Source: Rattus norvegicus (taxonomy: Eukaryota > Chordata > Mammalia > Rodentia > Muridae). Taken from it: 64,000 nucleotides of DNA. Under the pieces are notes generated by a model. It was not told the DNA's origin and made no database searches. It was given only the letters and a program-made list of their open reading frames with translations. Position numbers and translations under genes: made by a program. Shown in pieces: positions 24,336 to 37,086 of the stretch (position 1 is its first letter; each line of letters starts with the position of its first letter). The DNA is taken from positions 124,549,210 through 124,613,209 of the forward strand of contig NC_086020.1 in the NCBI RefSeq assembly GCF_036323735.1, in the 5' to 3' direction.

Positions 24336-25786
24336 CAATTAAAATGAGCCTCAGGGGAGAAAACATTTACAAGACACTTCCATAGGTTACATTTATGCCA
24401 CTGTAGTCCACCTACACTTTGAAACTGGTAGGCCAAGGTTCACCTGATTAGTTCAGCCACATAAATCCCTTAACTCCTTTAGGGAGCTTTTACACACAGT
24501 CCTGTGTATACTGCTGCATAATTATGTGAATTTTCTTTTTTTTAAAGATTCCCCATTGCCTGTCTCTGTCTCTCATGATAGAGCTAGAGAATCCTCAGAG
24601 GAAGTGGTTGATTGCTAATTTTTTCATATCATTTTAAACACTGCATCACCCCTAGTCTTCTTTCTCCCATAATGCAGCTGAAGGCTCCTTGGGGTTGTAG
24701 GTCACATACTAATATTCTTCATATTTTGTCATAACATTGGCATCAAACAATTCCCAGAAAAGACCTTTCTAAAATGTCTTTCTAAATCAACTCTCAGTCC
24801 TGATGTCTGTTTACTGAAGCAAATTTCATGTCATTGCATCAAGCATGAAGGGTACATGCAAGGACTCTAGGAGGAGCTGGCACTAGTGGCTCTACTGTTG
24901 GCAAATGTCACTTGGTCAATCTAAGAGAAAACAGCTGGCAAGCAACCGTCAGCTTCAAACTCTCAGTATTTTTTCCAAGGGTAAATGGAGAATGAATTAA
25001 AGCACTGACATCTACTAAAGCAAGAATAACTAAAACCTGTAAATTATGCTTTCCCCCCTCCCTGTCAACTAAATAGGTATGGTTTTATAAATGTACTTTA
25101 ATCCAAAAAGCAGCTGTAGCTTTTCCTAAGGATGTGAGATGTGGCCAACTGGCTCATATGGTACCTTCTCTCTCCAGCCTTATTGGAAGTGGCAGGTTGA
25201 AAGACCGCATGATTATAGTAGCAAGGCAATGATAGCGTCAAAAGACGAAGTTCTAATCCTTTGTAGGAAACAGAGCAAAAATGTAGGGAGGAAAAGGTTA
25301 GAGAAGCATTTAGGTGAAGAGTGGAGTGGTATGTCTAAATTAGCATCCATAGTGCTATGAAAGGTTGCCACATGCTCCTAACATCCTCAAATATGGTGGT
25401 GAAAGAGGTTGTGTACCAAACCTGTCATCTTCCACTGAAAACACTCATCACTGTCCTCCCACGGCCTCCTGCAAACAGCTAAAACCCTCACTATACAGCG
25501 GTCGTGTTCTTCCCTGAGGCGATGTGTAGGTTGGGGGTGTGGCTGCTTGTTAAGTCTATGTACTTTTCTGGTTGGGAATTTGGTGTTAATATCTATGTGA
25601 GAGAAGGTGTCATTTGTTTTGCTGCAGTCACAGCGCTGTGCCCTGCTTGCTGATCCCTGAATCCACTGTGGCTTAAATCCAGGAGTGCGATCTTCAGATG
25701 ATTGAGCACAGCATGCATGCACAACAGCCTTCAAGGCCAAAGGCATCCTGTGTTGGGTGTGTGCTAGAAACATGTCATCAAGGGCT
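24335..25786. other. Unassigned noncoding DNA
   Basis: No gene is recognised. A minus-strand frame of 128 codons at 25,387-25,773 lies in a slightly CpG-richer patch (25,440-25,700). It has no domain, signal peptide or splice context and is probably chance, although it is the longest unexplained frame in the left third. Confidence 0.4.
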
Positions 25787-25916
25787 GGAGAGATGCACAG
25801 AGGTTAAGAGCATGTACTGACTGCCTGAATAGCATACTTTGGTTCCCAGTGCCTATGATAGGCAGCTAAGAATACATAGTTTTGATATAAATAAAATAAA
25901 TATAAAAACAGCAAAA
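25787..25916 (+). mobile_element. B2 SINE with internal deletion
   Basis: The head 'gggctggagagatgcacaga' with 'ggttaagagcatgtactgac' is a clear B2 start, and the end 'atataaataaaataaatat' is a B2 AATAAA-bearing tail. The middle is shortened to about 130 bp compared with about 190 bp in B2, so the central block is deleted. Confidence 0.72.
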
Positions 25917-26236
25917 AGGTAACATCAACTTTAGGCTCATTGTGATTTCCCCCTTTAGATTATAAGATTACATTATACCCATCCAAAGAGTACATTCCTC
26001 CTTGATACATATTACCTAATCGATGAATAAATGCCACAATTATTAGTGTAAAAAAAGAGCAAAGGTGTTTCCAAGTGTTACCTTATGGGGAAGCAGAAAG
26101 TCATATGGGGTTCTGTTTTAGTCCCTTTTACAGGATAACGCTCTGCTCTGAACAGGTCAACTGTCATTACACACATGTTAGTTACAAAGTTCCACACACT
26201 CACTAGATATTCATTTTGTTAGCTTTTCTTTATTTT

Positions 26237-26312
26237 ATATTGCTAGAAACCGAATTCAGGCACTTTTAGATAGTCTGTGAGTTCTCTACCATTGAACGAT
26301 ATTCCTAGGCAT
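26237..26312 (-). mobile_element. ID/B4-like tRNA-derived SINE fragment
   Basis: The plus strand reads 'tattgctagaaaccgaattcaggca' then 'gagttctctaccattgaac', the complement of the tRNA-Ala-like ID core (B box, then A box). It is diverged and lacks the intact rat ID ends, so it is an older ID or the ID part of a B4. Confidence 0.55.
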
Positions 26313-26383
26313 AGCTTTAGTTTTAACATTAATACTATTATTTTTGAATATTGTCTTAATATTAGATTTTAATATTAGATTGA

Positions 26384-26521
26384 CAGGTCATGTTTGTAAT
26401 TTCGGTACTTGGGATATAGTGGTAGGCAGATTGTCATGAGTTTGAAACAAGTCAGGGTCATGAAGTTAATTCCATATAAGCCTTGCCTACTAGGTGAGCC
26501 CCTGATTAAAAAACAAACAAA
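26384..26521 (+). mobile_element. B1 SINE (7SL-derived)
   Basis: Landmarks follow B1 order: 'catgtttgtaatttcggtacttggga', 'ggtaggcagattgtcatgagtttga', 'gccttgcctactaggtgag' and an A-rich 'aaaaaacaaacaaaaa' tail. Length about 138 bp matches a complete B1. Divergence is moderate to high. Confidence 0.72.
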
Positions 26522-28330
26522 AAGATATGATTTGGCTATATTTGTGTCTCATGCTATGTCATATAAAGCTGGAACTACAATTTATTTTTATCTTCTACCT
26601 AACATTTGCAGGGAAGATTGACAACATGCTATAGCCTTTCAGTTAATTAGGAATTATTTCTGATGGTACATTGTTACAGCATGAGAATTCCAGTGTTTAC
26701 AACTCTCATAATTTATACAGTTGTTGACAGAACTCGCTGAGTGAAACTTTTCCCCTCTGTTTACAAATTCACATTTTTCCCTTTTCCATGAGCAATTATA
26801 ATTATGAATAATTATAATTACTATAATAATGGATGGCCAGCTTTTTGGATGAACCCTAAATTCTTACTTATTATAAATATGATGTGTTCTATGCTTCAAC
26901 AAGAGAATTGTGTAGCTATCACACAGGAGTGTCTCAGAATATTGATTTTAGTTAAATGAAATTTAAATAATTATAAGAAAAGTCAATGATACAGAAATAG
27001 ATGGCCTTTAAATCCATATTTTCAATGAATATAGTGCATACTGAAGTAAACCATAATCTCTAATATAGACTGAATATTATTTCAGTATTTCTACCAGACC
27101 CTTATTCAGATAAAGGCCAAAGAAATGTCTATAGTTATAGAATCAATACTACTAGTAATTGTTTAGAGACACTGGGTATAATTTTTGTTCCTGTACAAAG
27201 TCAGCAGATTCCATGAGTGTTCCTGTGATGTGGGTATCAGTTCTAGTCTAGATGTAAAGAGAAATCTAGAAGCCTGCAGTAGGAGAGAGTCTAGAGATAT
27301 TTATCAAAATGGCAGACATTTTTTTTCAGAATGGATAAGAACCTATGTTAAATAATTTGAGCAAGGTTAATGAGTTAAGCACACAAAATTCTAAGCTACA
27401 TGAAAAAATGATTAAAACATGAGCTTAAAATTGAAGCTGCTTTGCTCTTTTGAGGTAAAGAGTTCAGGTCTATAAGATTATTTAGCCAAATGTTTCGGAA
27501 AACAAGAATTTGGTTGAGCATAGCGGATTACATTGAAACCTGTGTAGAGTGCATGAAGCCAAAAGAGAGAGCTAGCGTGACTGTGTGCAACATGAGCAAT
27601 ACAAAGACAATGTCTTCATGTACAACCTTGTGAGTGATTTCCTCTTACTTGTTTTTAAACTGGGGTTAGTTGATCTAGAAATGTACACTATGAGACATAA
27701 GCAGCACCACGCTTCCAGGTTTCCCTGTGAAAGAACCAACTAAATCTGCTGCTTCGGTGCCTACCTCCAGTCTGATCGTGATTCTTGGTTAGCTAGTGGT
27801 AGGGCGATGCCTTCCTCCCAGAGCACAACTGCTGCGCATCTGCCTACCACATCTGCCTCAACTAAAATGGCAGATAGGGGCTGAGACTGTGATAGAATGG
27901 GATTACTGAGCAGATCCTAGGGAGGAAAGACTAATTTACCACTCCCCAAGTGTTTAATTGTTTGCTAACTACAACTCTTTCCAATGATGGTCAAGTCTGC
28001 TACTGGAAAGACCTCAACTGAGTTTCTCTCATTTGTGGCAGCACCTAAGCCCCACTGAATCTCTCTTCTCCCGGTTCAGGCACAGAAACATCAGCCACTT
28101 TTCACTCCTCCCTGGGGTAATCCAAAACTCCCTCCATTTTCTAAATGACTCAGGCATCCCATTATCCCCATGCTGTGGCCTCCTTCCTTACAGAGTCCAT
28201 ACATCTGGCTTTTGTCTTTCAGAATTCTGCCAAGTGACTTCATGCAGGAGGCCTCTTCCATTCATGCAGGTACATTAGATATACAATCACATATGCCGAA
28301 TGGATTCTCCCCACCCCAACCCCATTAGTA
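26522..28330. other. Unassigned noncoding DNA
   Basis: AT-rich to about 27,650, then more balanced. No gene is recognised. A plus-strand frame at 28,033-28,278 has no domain. Confidence 0.45.
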
Positions 28331-28359
28331 CATGCACATGTGCACATGCGCACACACAT

Positions 28360-28395
<36 letters not shown>

Positions 28396-28440
28396 GCACA
28401 CGCACACACAAATGCCCACGTACACACACGCACATACACT
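28331..28440. repeat. Imperfect (CA)n microsatellite
   Basis: About 110 bp of CA-rich sequence with TG, GG and CG interruptions and a purer core at 28,362-28,392. The interruptions suggest an old, slowly decaying array. Confidence 0.93.
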
Positions 28441-29825
28441 CATTCCCTTGCTCACCAAGAATTATTCTTAAATTATTTATCTCAATTACTATTTATCTTC
28501 CATTTCTTACTACACAAACTTGGATTATCATTTTATTGCCATACGAAGAGATGGAGAAAGATGAAAACTTTTTGAGAATTGAAGCTTCACATGTATTTTA
28601 TTATAATTTCCTCCAACATTTATTGTACATTTGAGTCTTGTTTTCAATCTTCATGTTCCTGTACCCATTAACAATTTTTAAAGTGAACATTTTCATGTAG
28701 AAAAATTTGCTCAATCATAAACCTATATGCATTAAAAAATGTTTCTTATAACTGCCAGATTCTCAATATGGAGGAAAAAGTCTCCCATTCTAGAAGGATT
28801 TGGGGCTGAATGGTCTATAAGAATATAAATTTAGAGAAAAGCAATAATGCTTTCAAGACTGAATTTAGAGGCAATGGAATGATGTGGGCAAACCTCTGTG
28901 GATTCTTGTGTAGCATTTCCTACCTCGCGTCTTAATAACATTCTCTCCCATGATGTTAATTTTGCCTTTGAAGAAATAATAAACATAATTTAATTTCCAA
29001 TCGTTGCCATGGTGAAAACACTCCCCCTACACTAGTGAATGTGGATGACTGACAGTGTTTTGCTCTCTTCTGATGACTCTCCAGTCTGCTTTAAAGGCTG
29101 CAGCTGGGAATACAGTCTTCCTAAAGGAAGTATGATAGATGGCCCGGTCAGGGATCAGAAGACTCTGAGCTGGTGAAGGAAGCCATCTGTCTGTGCAGTA
29201 TCTGTGAATGGTGTCTGACAGGGGAGCAGGAACTCAGTGTTGAGGCAGCAGCTTACCACACTCAGTTCTAACACACTGATGCTACCTTCTGACACAACAC
29301 CCACATGCATGCCTAATTTCACTCATGAATTTCAGTGATTTTTTAGCAAATCTAATCCATCGTCACATGCTTTTGGCATCTGAGATGCGGCCAAGGCTGG
29401 CTTAACTTTGCAGAATGTACTAACAGGGGTGGACTATGGGAAGCAGGAGAGACTAGCCTTCCAGAGATTACTGAATGTACTGTCCAGGTCAACAGCATCG
29501 CAATCAATACATCCTGAAGGTCACTGTGCCCCAGTGTGTAATGTCAATCAGTCTTTATTTCCCATCCCTTTTGTTAAAAATTGCCATTATGTGATACTTA
29601 GTATGGGTGTAGGGTGAGAATCATTCTGTTACAATTCAGAGTAAAATCCTTTAGATTTTTTTCTGAAATTCTTCTGTCTTTTATCTTTGTATTTATGTCT
29701 CTTTCTTATGACATGATTTCTAGATCAAAATGAAGTGAATAAAATAAGGAGCAAGTATATAAAACATGATAAAGTTCCATGACATGTGATTTTTAACATT
29801 TTATTTATTTATGTTGTGCATACAC

Positions 29826-29828
<3 letters not shown>
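28441..29828. other. Unassigned noncoding DNA
   Basis: No gene or interspersed repeat is recognised. The stretch 29,000-29,600 is more GC-balanced than its flanks. Confidence 0.45.
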
Positions 29829-29864
<36 letters not shown>

Positions 29865-30020
29865 AGGGTGGGGCTTATGCCCCATGAGGCCCATATGAAA
29901 GTCAGAGGACAGCCTGTGGTAATCTGCTCTCCTCCTATCACCTCTCAGACTGGAGGCCAAGCTTGGGTCGTCAGGGTTAGCAGCAAATTCCTTTAACCAC
30001 TGAGCTATCTGGAGGCCCTG
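29829..30020 (-). mobile_element. B3/B4-type SINE with (TG)n
   Basis: A TG run (29829-29862) precedes 'gaaagtcagaggacagcctgtgg', 'ctgctctcctcctatcacc', 'cttgggtcgtcagggttagcagcaa' and 'cctttaaccactgagctatct', the antisense layout of B3-class elements. The right end 'ggaggccctgc' is a degraded SINE head in sense. As with the other B3 copies, the microsatellite sits at the element's 3' side. Confidence 0.68.
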
Positions 30021-30672
30021 CTTGTGATAATTTTAATTGTCAGTTTAATTGGATGGAGAAATGCCTAAGATGCTACTATAGAAACCCGTAACTGAAAAAC
30101 TGCATAGGATAGATGACCATTGGATGTACAACCACAGTGAATACATCTACCATCAACTCCAACACCTAAGTCTCCGGGAACATCAAGGAAAAGGGAACAG
30201 AAATATTGCAAGAGCTAGAAGACCATGCTGATAGAGAGTACCCTCTAGACAGAACAGGAATGTGGCATCCAAGACCTTCCAACAGCCTGGTTGTTTGAAT
30301 ATGACCAACATAGTTATAAGACCAACTGATATGCCAAGTGGAGAGGAAAATTTCGCAAGGTCTTGCTCTGAGATGAGGAGCTATAGGTCAATGGCTGCTG
30401 AGAAATGGAGAATCAGTCTTCTGAAGAAACTGGATGCTACACAGGCTGGCCAGTCCCAACTTGTCATTCCTGAATACCTGCACTCACAAGCAAAGCTAAT
30501 ATATATACACACATATATATATATATATATATGTGTTTATATATATATATATGAATATATATGTATATATATGAATATATAATATATATGTAGGATATAT
30601 ATGCATTTATGTGTGTGTATGTGTGTATGTATCCATACAACTATACTTTTAAAAGAAGAGGTCATGAATTTA

Positions 30673-30674
<2 letters not shown>
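30021..30674. repeat. Unassigned interspersed-repeat-like block with TA tract
   Basis: The segment 30,210-30,480 contains phrases such as 'agaagaccatgctgataga', 'ccaactgatatgccaagtgg' and 'gaaaatttcgcaaggtc' that I recall from a common rodent interspersed repeat, followed by a TA/TG-rich tract (30,498-30,640) and 'gaggtcatgaattta'. I cannot assign the family from memory. No coding frame of note is present. Confidence 0.35.

Positions 30675-30742
<68 letters not shown>
30675..30742. repeat. (TA)n followed by (GA)n
   Basis: A pure TA run of about 45 bp passes directly into about 23 bp of GA. The TA run is self-complementary and cruciform-prone. Confidence 0.95.
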
Positions 30743-30790
30743 CAGCAATACTGCCTACTACAGAATTTCTTGAAGAATTTCTTTTTAAAT

Positions 30791-31190
30791 TGTGTGTGTG
30801 TTTGTATTTATGTTTGGATGTGTTTGTCTGTGTGTCTGTACATATGTACATGCTCTTGAGTGTGTGTGCACATGTGTGTGTATGTGTGAGCGTATGTGTG
30901 TATGTGTATGTGTGTGTGTGTGTGTGAGTGTGTGTGTGTGAGTGTGTGTGTGTGAGTGTGTATGTGTGTGAGTGTGTATGTGTGTGTGTGTGTGTGTGAG
31001 TGTTGAGTCTGTAAGACATAAGCTCAGGTGCTTGTGGAGGCAGGAATAAGTTATCTGATCCCTAATCCTCTGAAGTTGGAATCCCCTGTGTGGTTGCTGG
31101 GAGTTCCCTGCCATGAGGTGCTGGAAGTCATACTTGGGACTACTCTGAAAGCAGTACACGGTCTTCACCAGTTAGCCATCCTTTCAGGCC
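30791..31190 (-). mobile_element. B3-type SINE with long imperfect (TG)n
   Basis: From 30,791 to about 31,003 the plus strand is a TG array interrupted by GA, TA and CA steps. From 31,024 it reads 'caggtgcttgtggaggcaggaat', 'gtgtggttgctgggagttccctg', 'cagtacacggtcttcacc' and 'agttagccatcctttcagg', an antisense B3. The TG array lies at the element's 3' side, as in three other B3 copies of this window. Confidence 0.65.
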
Positions 31191-34100
31191 TGAATCACTG
31201 AAAGTATGTAATGAGTCTTTAAATTGAACAAAATGATTCTTCCAAATCACTTTCTTTGTTCCCTTTGTTATCAATTTTGGCCATCCTAACAATATGTTTT
31301 TCATACATTCTGAATGCTTTTGTCTTGCTGCATTTAAGTAAGGTTTGAAATCCAATTGGTCACATACAGTATCTAACCTAAGTGTCAAGACGTCATGGAC
31401 TCTCCCAAACAAAAATGGTACTTCTTTGTATTGATTTTGATATTTGAACTTTTCTTCAGTATTTAGAGTTTTAATTTACAACTTAGATAATATTCACCCG
31501 AAATTTTTGAGCCACATTTTTTCATTTTGATACCTATGTTTGGTTACTAATTTATGGAAACCTAATTTACTTCATATACCATGGCCTCCCTCATTGCATT
31601 TTTCAGTACGTGATCTTGTCTATGAAGACTTCCTGGAATTTTTGTGTTAAGTATCATAGATTCCACAAGGTCATACCAGTACATTTTCATTTCAAGCTTT
31701 TTGTTGTTGTTGTTTCTCCCTTACTGCACAGACTCAGTCTCTCAGTGCCTCCTAGATACTTTAAATGACCAACTGAGAGTGCAGGAAGGACTGTCCAGAC
31801 AGTTTGTAAAGCTTTACTTCTGGGTATGTCTGTGAGGGTGCTTCTGAAAGAACAGAAGTGATCAGAGCTCTGAGCTAGCAACTTTCAGAGGCAAACATCC
31901 CCAGCAGTGCTGGCTGAATCTCCATCTCACAGAGCCTGCTGAGAGACTCTCAGCTTCTGTCACCCTTGCTAGGGTTAGTTTGTACTCAGTGTACAGATCA
32001 GTATATACCTACACGAGTATCTTATGTATTTGTTACATATTATGTATATAATGTGTTTTCATCACCTTCAACCTTACTCTACACTCAAGCCAAGTCGGGT
32101 GCTTAATAGAGTTCTGTAAGGGACGCATTCCTCTAAGAAGTATATAACTATAACTTGGTGCCTTTTAAAAGATATAATATATTATATATAATATACATAT
32201 AGTATTATATATACATATATGTATATGTACATGTAATTACAAAATTTAAAAAACTATTAACTATTTATGTGTTTACTATCATTCATCAAACAAGTCACCT
32301 GAGCCTTGACAGTGTTTTTTGAAAAATTCTTTCATTAAATTGTGCTTTCAAGGCTTTTTTTTTCTTTGATTCTCTACTTCTTACTGGGTACTTGTGCTCA
32401 GTTTCATTGAAGCCTGTTTCAAATGCATGGTTCAAGTGTGTAAGTGGACATCAGTAAATCTCAATGGAACAGATACCTTTCTATTATATTAACAAGTCAG
32501 AAGAGAAATCACAAGCACCCCCTGTCATGATCACTTTCTTCAAGCAGCAGTTTGGGCCAAGACACCTTCTGGCTTTTCTTTTCTCAATTCTCAGTCTGAT
32601 TTCTGACTTTCACTCCATTCAATGGCTTTTGGCTCGGTTTGTTCATACCCTGTACACTCCTAAGAGAGGAGTTTAGCCACCTCCCTTGAGAGTCTTTGGC
32701 ATGTAACACGCCGAGTTAGTGCTGCGAATTTTGTTTCTAAGCAACACTTTTAGATGGTCTCCACAAATATTGATATTTCATGTTTTAATTATTATTCAAT
32801 GTAGTGACACTTATTTCTGCTGAGACTCTCATGAACACAGTTCTGTATATATGTGCAGAATCCTTTCCAAATGCTTCTTTTCTTTCCCTTTGTCATTTTC
32901 CTACTGATTTGTAGTTAATATTTCTATGTGAGAAAAAATCTTTGTTCATTCATTTCTTTCAACTGAATTGAGGTTTGTTTTAAGCTGGATATGGCTTTAG
33001 AACGCATAGCATGCTCTTTTAAATTAGGATCTCTGTGTTGATGCTGTGTTCTTACATATACTTCTTGGTTTTATGTCTCATTGATTTAATCATTTTTGGA
33101 AGAATTTTACATTCTCCAATGATAGTTATGAAGGTATGTCTTCTTTGTAATCTGCTTTTATTACACATAGTTTATAACCCTATTGTACATCTACACTTAA
33201 TTGGTACACTTTGTTGGGTTGTCTTTCTTGACATTCCATATCTGCTGTCTTTCATGCTACTCCAACTTCTTCCAATGTCAGTGCATGGCATTAGGCTTTC
33301 TCTAGATTATCTGTCAGATAAGTGGTTTCTATCCTTGTACTTTCAATTAGTTCGTGTACTTGTTTTTAAGCATCTTTGTTAACAGCATATCACTAAGTCA
33401 CTTTGAGATATTTTCCTACAATAAATGAATTATTTTGTGCTATTTGAATATGTCTGTTTAATGTGGTTATTAAGATCATCCTGAGGGATTAATCTGCCAT
33501 TACTGATATCTTCTTTATGCTTATTGTCACTCTAGTTGGGTTCTATAGGAGAGGACAAATTACATATAGCTGAAATAGGGGACTTACTAAGAAGCTTACA
33601 GACTCTGGGGTTGAGCAGTTCAACAATGGCTGTCTGAGGGCTGGGACAGCCTGAAAAACAGGGGGTTCCATAAGAAAGAGACTCAAGGGCTTGCATGTGA
33701 AGGATGCTGAATGTTGGAGTCCTGATGAAGAACCACAAGTTCAAGTCCAGGTTCAAAGGCTGAGGAACCCTTGTATCTGATGTCTGTAGGAATAGCATGT
33801 ACCTATTGCCGAAGAGCTGAATGCGTGTGCACAGTGACATCACCCTCCACCCAAGTCCTACTGTACTCTGTCCTCACACTGAGGGAATGTCTTCCTTTAT
33901 CAGGTGACTGATCATCATATGAAATATTCCTGTTTGCTTTATGAGTTCATATACATACATTCGAAATAACATTTCTGCCTGTGTCATAAGGGATCTCTTT
34001 CACCTCCCTTTGTGCTTCCCTATTTTTACTTTAACTTTCTTAAGTATTTCTCTGTTCATTAAAACACACATGCACAGTGTTAAATTCTGTCTGAAATGGG

Positions 34101-34611
34101 ACCCTGGGAGAGCCATAAGTAAGTGGATTTCAAATTTGTTCACCTCTATTTTTGCTTTCTGTGTTTTGCCCTCTCTGAATATTACTGAATTTTATCAAAT
34201 TTTTATCTTTCAGTTTACAAAATCCCTTCACTCATTCCTTCACTACATAGTGTTATTACCCTCAAGTGTTCTGATGGCTTTGATTCATGTAGTATGTCTC
34301 TATGCCCTCTGGAAGCTGGGGGACATTTTCACACCATATGGCTTCATAGTTGACAGCTCTTGAAAACTGCCATTTGTGTCTGGCTTTCAATGTCTGGTGA
34401 CAGCTGTTATCATGTATTTTTCTCCTGATAGAAACAATTTTTTCTATCACTGCTTTTATGGCAATTTTTTTGTCTTTGATCATTCAAGTCAGACTGTGAT
34501 GTTTGTTGGCACGGAATACACAGATATGTCCTATTTGCCATTCGCTGAGAGTGAATATTTAGCTTAGACCTCTTGTGTACTTTGAGAGCATATAAGCCAT
34601 TCCTTCTTCTT
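31191..34611. other. Unassigned AT-rich noncoding DNA with a TA tract
   Basis: No gene is recognised in 3.4 kb. A TA-rich tract lies at 32,171-32,236. The segment 32,940-33,460 is T-rich with a hydrophobic chance frame and ends in 'tgctactccaactt', which recalls antisense ancient L1 ORF2, but too little is preserved to call it. A plus-strand frame of 140 codons at 33,941-34,363 has no domain. Confidence 0.4.
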
Positions 34612-34850
34612 CTTTTTCATTGGATATTTTATGTATTTGCATTTCAAATGTTATCCCCTTTCCCAGTTCCCCTCCAGAACCCTGTATTTCATCCCCCATC
34701 CTCCTGCTTCTATGAGAGTGCTACCCCTCCCATCCACCCCCTCCCACCTCACCGCCCTCACATTCCCCTACACTGGGGCATCGAGCCTTCACAGGACCAA
34801 GGGCGCCTCCTCCTTTTGATGCCAGTCAATGCCATATGTGGCTAGAACAA
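34612..34850 (-). mobile_element. L1 3'UTR fragment, strongly 5'-truncated
   Basis: The plus strand reads 'tatgtatttgcatttcaaatgttatccc', a pyrimidine-rich tract, 'cctacactggggcatcgagcc', 'acaggaccaagggc' and 'gccatatgtggctag', the antisense L1 3'UTR in order. About 240 bp is retained with no ORF2. The pyrimidine tract is the complement of the G-rich polypurine tract typical of rodent L1 3'UTRs. Confidence 0.82.
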
Positions 34851-34969
34851 GTACTATTTTTGTTTTTTCTTCTTTCCTCTATTATTCCAAGATTCTGATA
34901 AACTGATTGATATATTATTCTTATAGTTCTATGTGTCCCAAGTCTTTAATTTTTCCAATGTATATTTAT

Positions 34970-35110
34970 TTGTGTGTATAGGTGTGATACTATGGTGTGC
35001 GTCTAGAATGCAGAGGTGAATTTGTGGGAGTGTCTTTTCTTTTTTTCCTTTAGCTTATGGTCCTTGGACATCTGACTTGGATTGTCAGGCTTGGTGGCAT
35101 CTCACAAGCC
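34970..35110 (-). mobile_element. Decayed B3-like SINE
   Basis: 'gtgtgcgtctagaatgcagagg', 'atttgtgggagtgtct', 'acttggattgtcaggcttggtggca' and 'tctcac' keep the antisense B3 order with heavy divergence. Confidence 0.45.
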
Positions 35111-37086
35111 TTCTTCAAGTTTGGCTTGAGCAAATCATTCTCTTTTCAGCTGCCTTCTGTGTTTTCTTCTAGACTCTATACTATGCTTAGCAGCCAGACA
35201 CTGAAGAGATTTATTGGCTGATGTTTTATTAATTGTAGAAGTCTCACTTGTTTCTTCACATCTGTAAATTTCTTTACCAAAAGTATCTCATTTTTGTCTG
35301 TCTTAAAATTGTATATAAATACTTTTGGGAGAAATTTCCTAATAACTGCTTTAAAATGTTTATACAAAAGAAATCTAACTTCTGCCTTTTTTTTTCTGGC
35401 TCATTCTCTCCAAATGATTCTCTACGGTTGTTGAATGGATATGTAAACAATTAAAATAAACAGTAACATCTTTCCTTTGCTTTACATTTTGAATTTGTCA
35501 GTCATAAAATGCCACAAAATTTTCTGGTAAAAAGTTACATAATAAAATGGCATATGTAAATAAAATGAGTCTTATCGCTGCCAGTTTGATAGAAAATTCG
35601 CTGTTTTGCAGACTTCTCTGTCTGGGTCAGCATAGCTCACTGAGTAGACTATGGTAACAGCTCCTCAGGTGGTCTCTTCCTTTTCAGCCTTGTCACACTC
35701 ATTATTTCTTTAAACCCACCTGGGGGCAATGCTCTAGAATATTCATATGGTTATGTAATTAAGACCACTACTAGACAAATACATGAAGCCCTTGCTGAAT
35801 TAAAGCCAAATAACGTTGACCACATTATGGTTCCTACAGGATGTGCCTTGCTTCCCTTTCGGGCAACCTTGTCTACTGCCCTTGTCTGCTGTCCACATCT
35901 ATTTCTATGGAGCAGATACCTCAGGTGCCTCCCTCTCCTGAAGTAGCTCATGCCTTTCAGTCATCTCAGTGTTCTCTCCTCTGTCTGAAATGCTCAATAT
36001 TTCCCTTACACGTTTGCTTTTACCTGTACCTCCTGAAAGTATTTCTTTACAGTTTTACCTTCCAATGACACATCCTTGTCTTGTTCTACTTCGATTTAAG
36101 TTAAATTTATACCCATATGTCCCCTGAATTCCTAAGTGGAATTGCTTTTTATGTTTCACATCACAGCACGAACACAGTAGAATGATATCCCGTGGACGGT
36201 TGTAGTTATCTCTGCGTCCGGGTAACATGGAGGTCCTTTTCCACTGTCATGCTTTCAAGGTCTAGCAACCTTATGCCACATGTCATTCATGATAGATAGC
36301 TATTGAGCAAGTCAACTGCAATGGACTTTCTATAAATCCTAACAGGAGCAATTGTGCTGATGTAGCGAAAGTGTTTTGCATGTACAAATTATAAATCACT
36401 TAGTATGAATAGCAATTAAATTGTCATTTGAACAAACACTAAATAGTGTGGGGGTGAGGAATAGGTAGGAGTTTGGGGGAGTGATGGCTGTGTAATAGAT
36501 TTGAGTGTCATAACTAAACACATGCACAAAATCACAGGTCCACATGTGATCTCTGCAGAACCGTGCTACAAAGGTCTCTGAGAGCATTCACATGCCAGAG
36601 AAATCTTCCTGCAGATGCTTCTCTGTGGTCCGGTCACTGAGCTCTCACCAGATGCTGAAGCCATTGGCATGTAAGTCATGAACTTCAGCACTCTGGAATT
36701 GTGAGAAAGAAATTCTTCTTGATTGCAAATAACCCAGAACATGATATTTTGCTGTAGCAGCACAGATTGGGCAAGATACTTAGAAATAGAGAAATAGTCA
36801 TTTCTGGAATTGTATCTTATTGTCAACAAGAAAATTAGAGCCAAATGAAGATTTCATCTATAATGTCTATAATGTTAGGAATCCCTCCATTTTTAAACAT
36901 AATGGATGAATCAGTGTCTGTGAGTATAGCAAATATAGTGTTTCAATCCCAACCTGTCATCGGGAAGGAAGCAAAGCAGAGGAAATCAGATGGAGGAGTG
37001 CAGGGAGATATGTACAATGAGAGGCAAACCACTACCATATGGTCAGCAATATTGCTTGTGGCACAATAGGAACATAAACAACATGG
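35111..37086. other. Unassigned noncoding DNA, possible L2 relic
   Basis: No gene is recognised. At 35,840-36,090 the text 'tctctcctctgtctgaaatgctc' followed by 'tacctgtacctcctgaaagt' faintly recalls the antisense 3' end of the ancient L2 LINE, but identity is too low for a firm call. Confidence 0.35.

Noticed and set aside
25387..25773. Minus-strand 128-codon frame in a CpG-richer patch
   Set aside because: No domain, signal peptide or exon boundary is seen, and composition alone is weak evidence. Reported only as unassigned DNA.
30537..31168. Long threonine-histidine frames of 127-160 codons on the minus strand
   Set aside because: They are translations of TG/CA and TA microsatellites.
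33035..33382. Plus-strand hydrophobic frame of 115 codons that looks like a membrane protein
   Set aside because: Leucine, phenylalanine and isoleucine runs are expected from T-rich sequence and from antisense L1. The end of the frame recalls antisense ancient L1 ORF2.
33941..34363. Plus-strand open frame of 140 codons with hydrophobic segments
   Set aside because: It resembles no known family, lacks a promoter or splice context, and comes from T-rich DNA that yields chance hydrophobic frames.
35840..36090. L2 LINE 3' end
   Set aside because: Only two short phrases resemble the consensus, so it was kept as a remark within the unassigned entry rather than as a feature.
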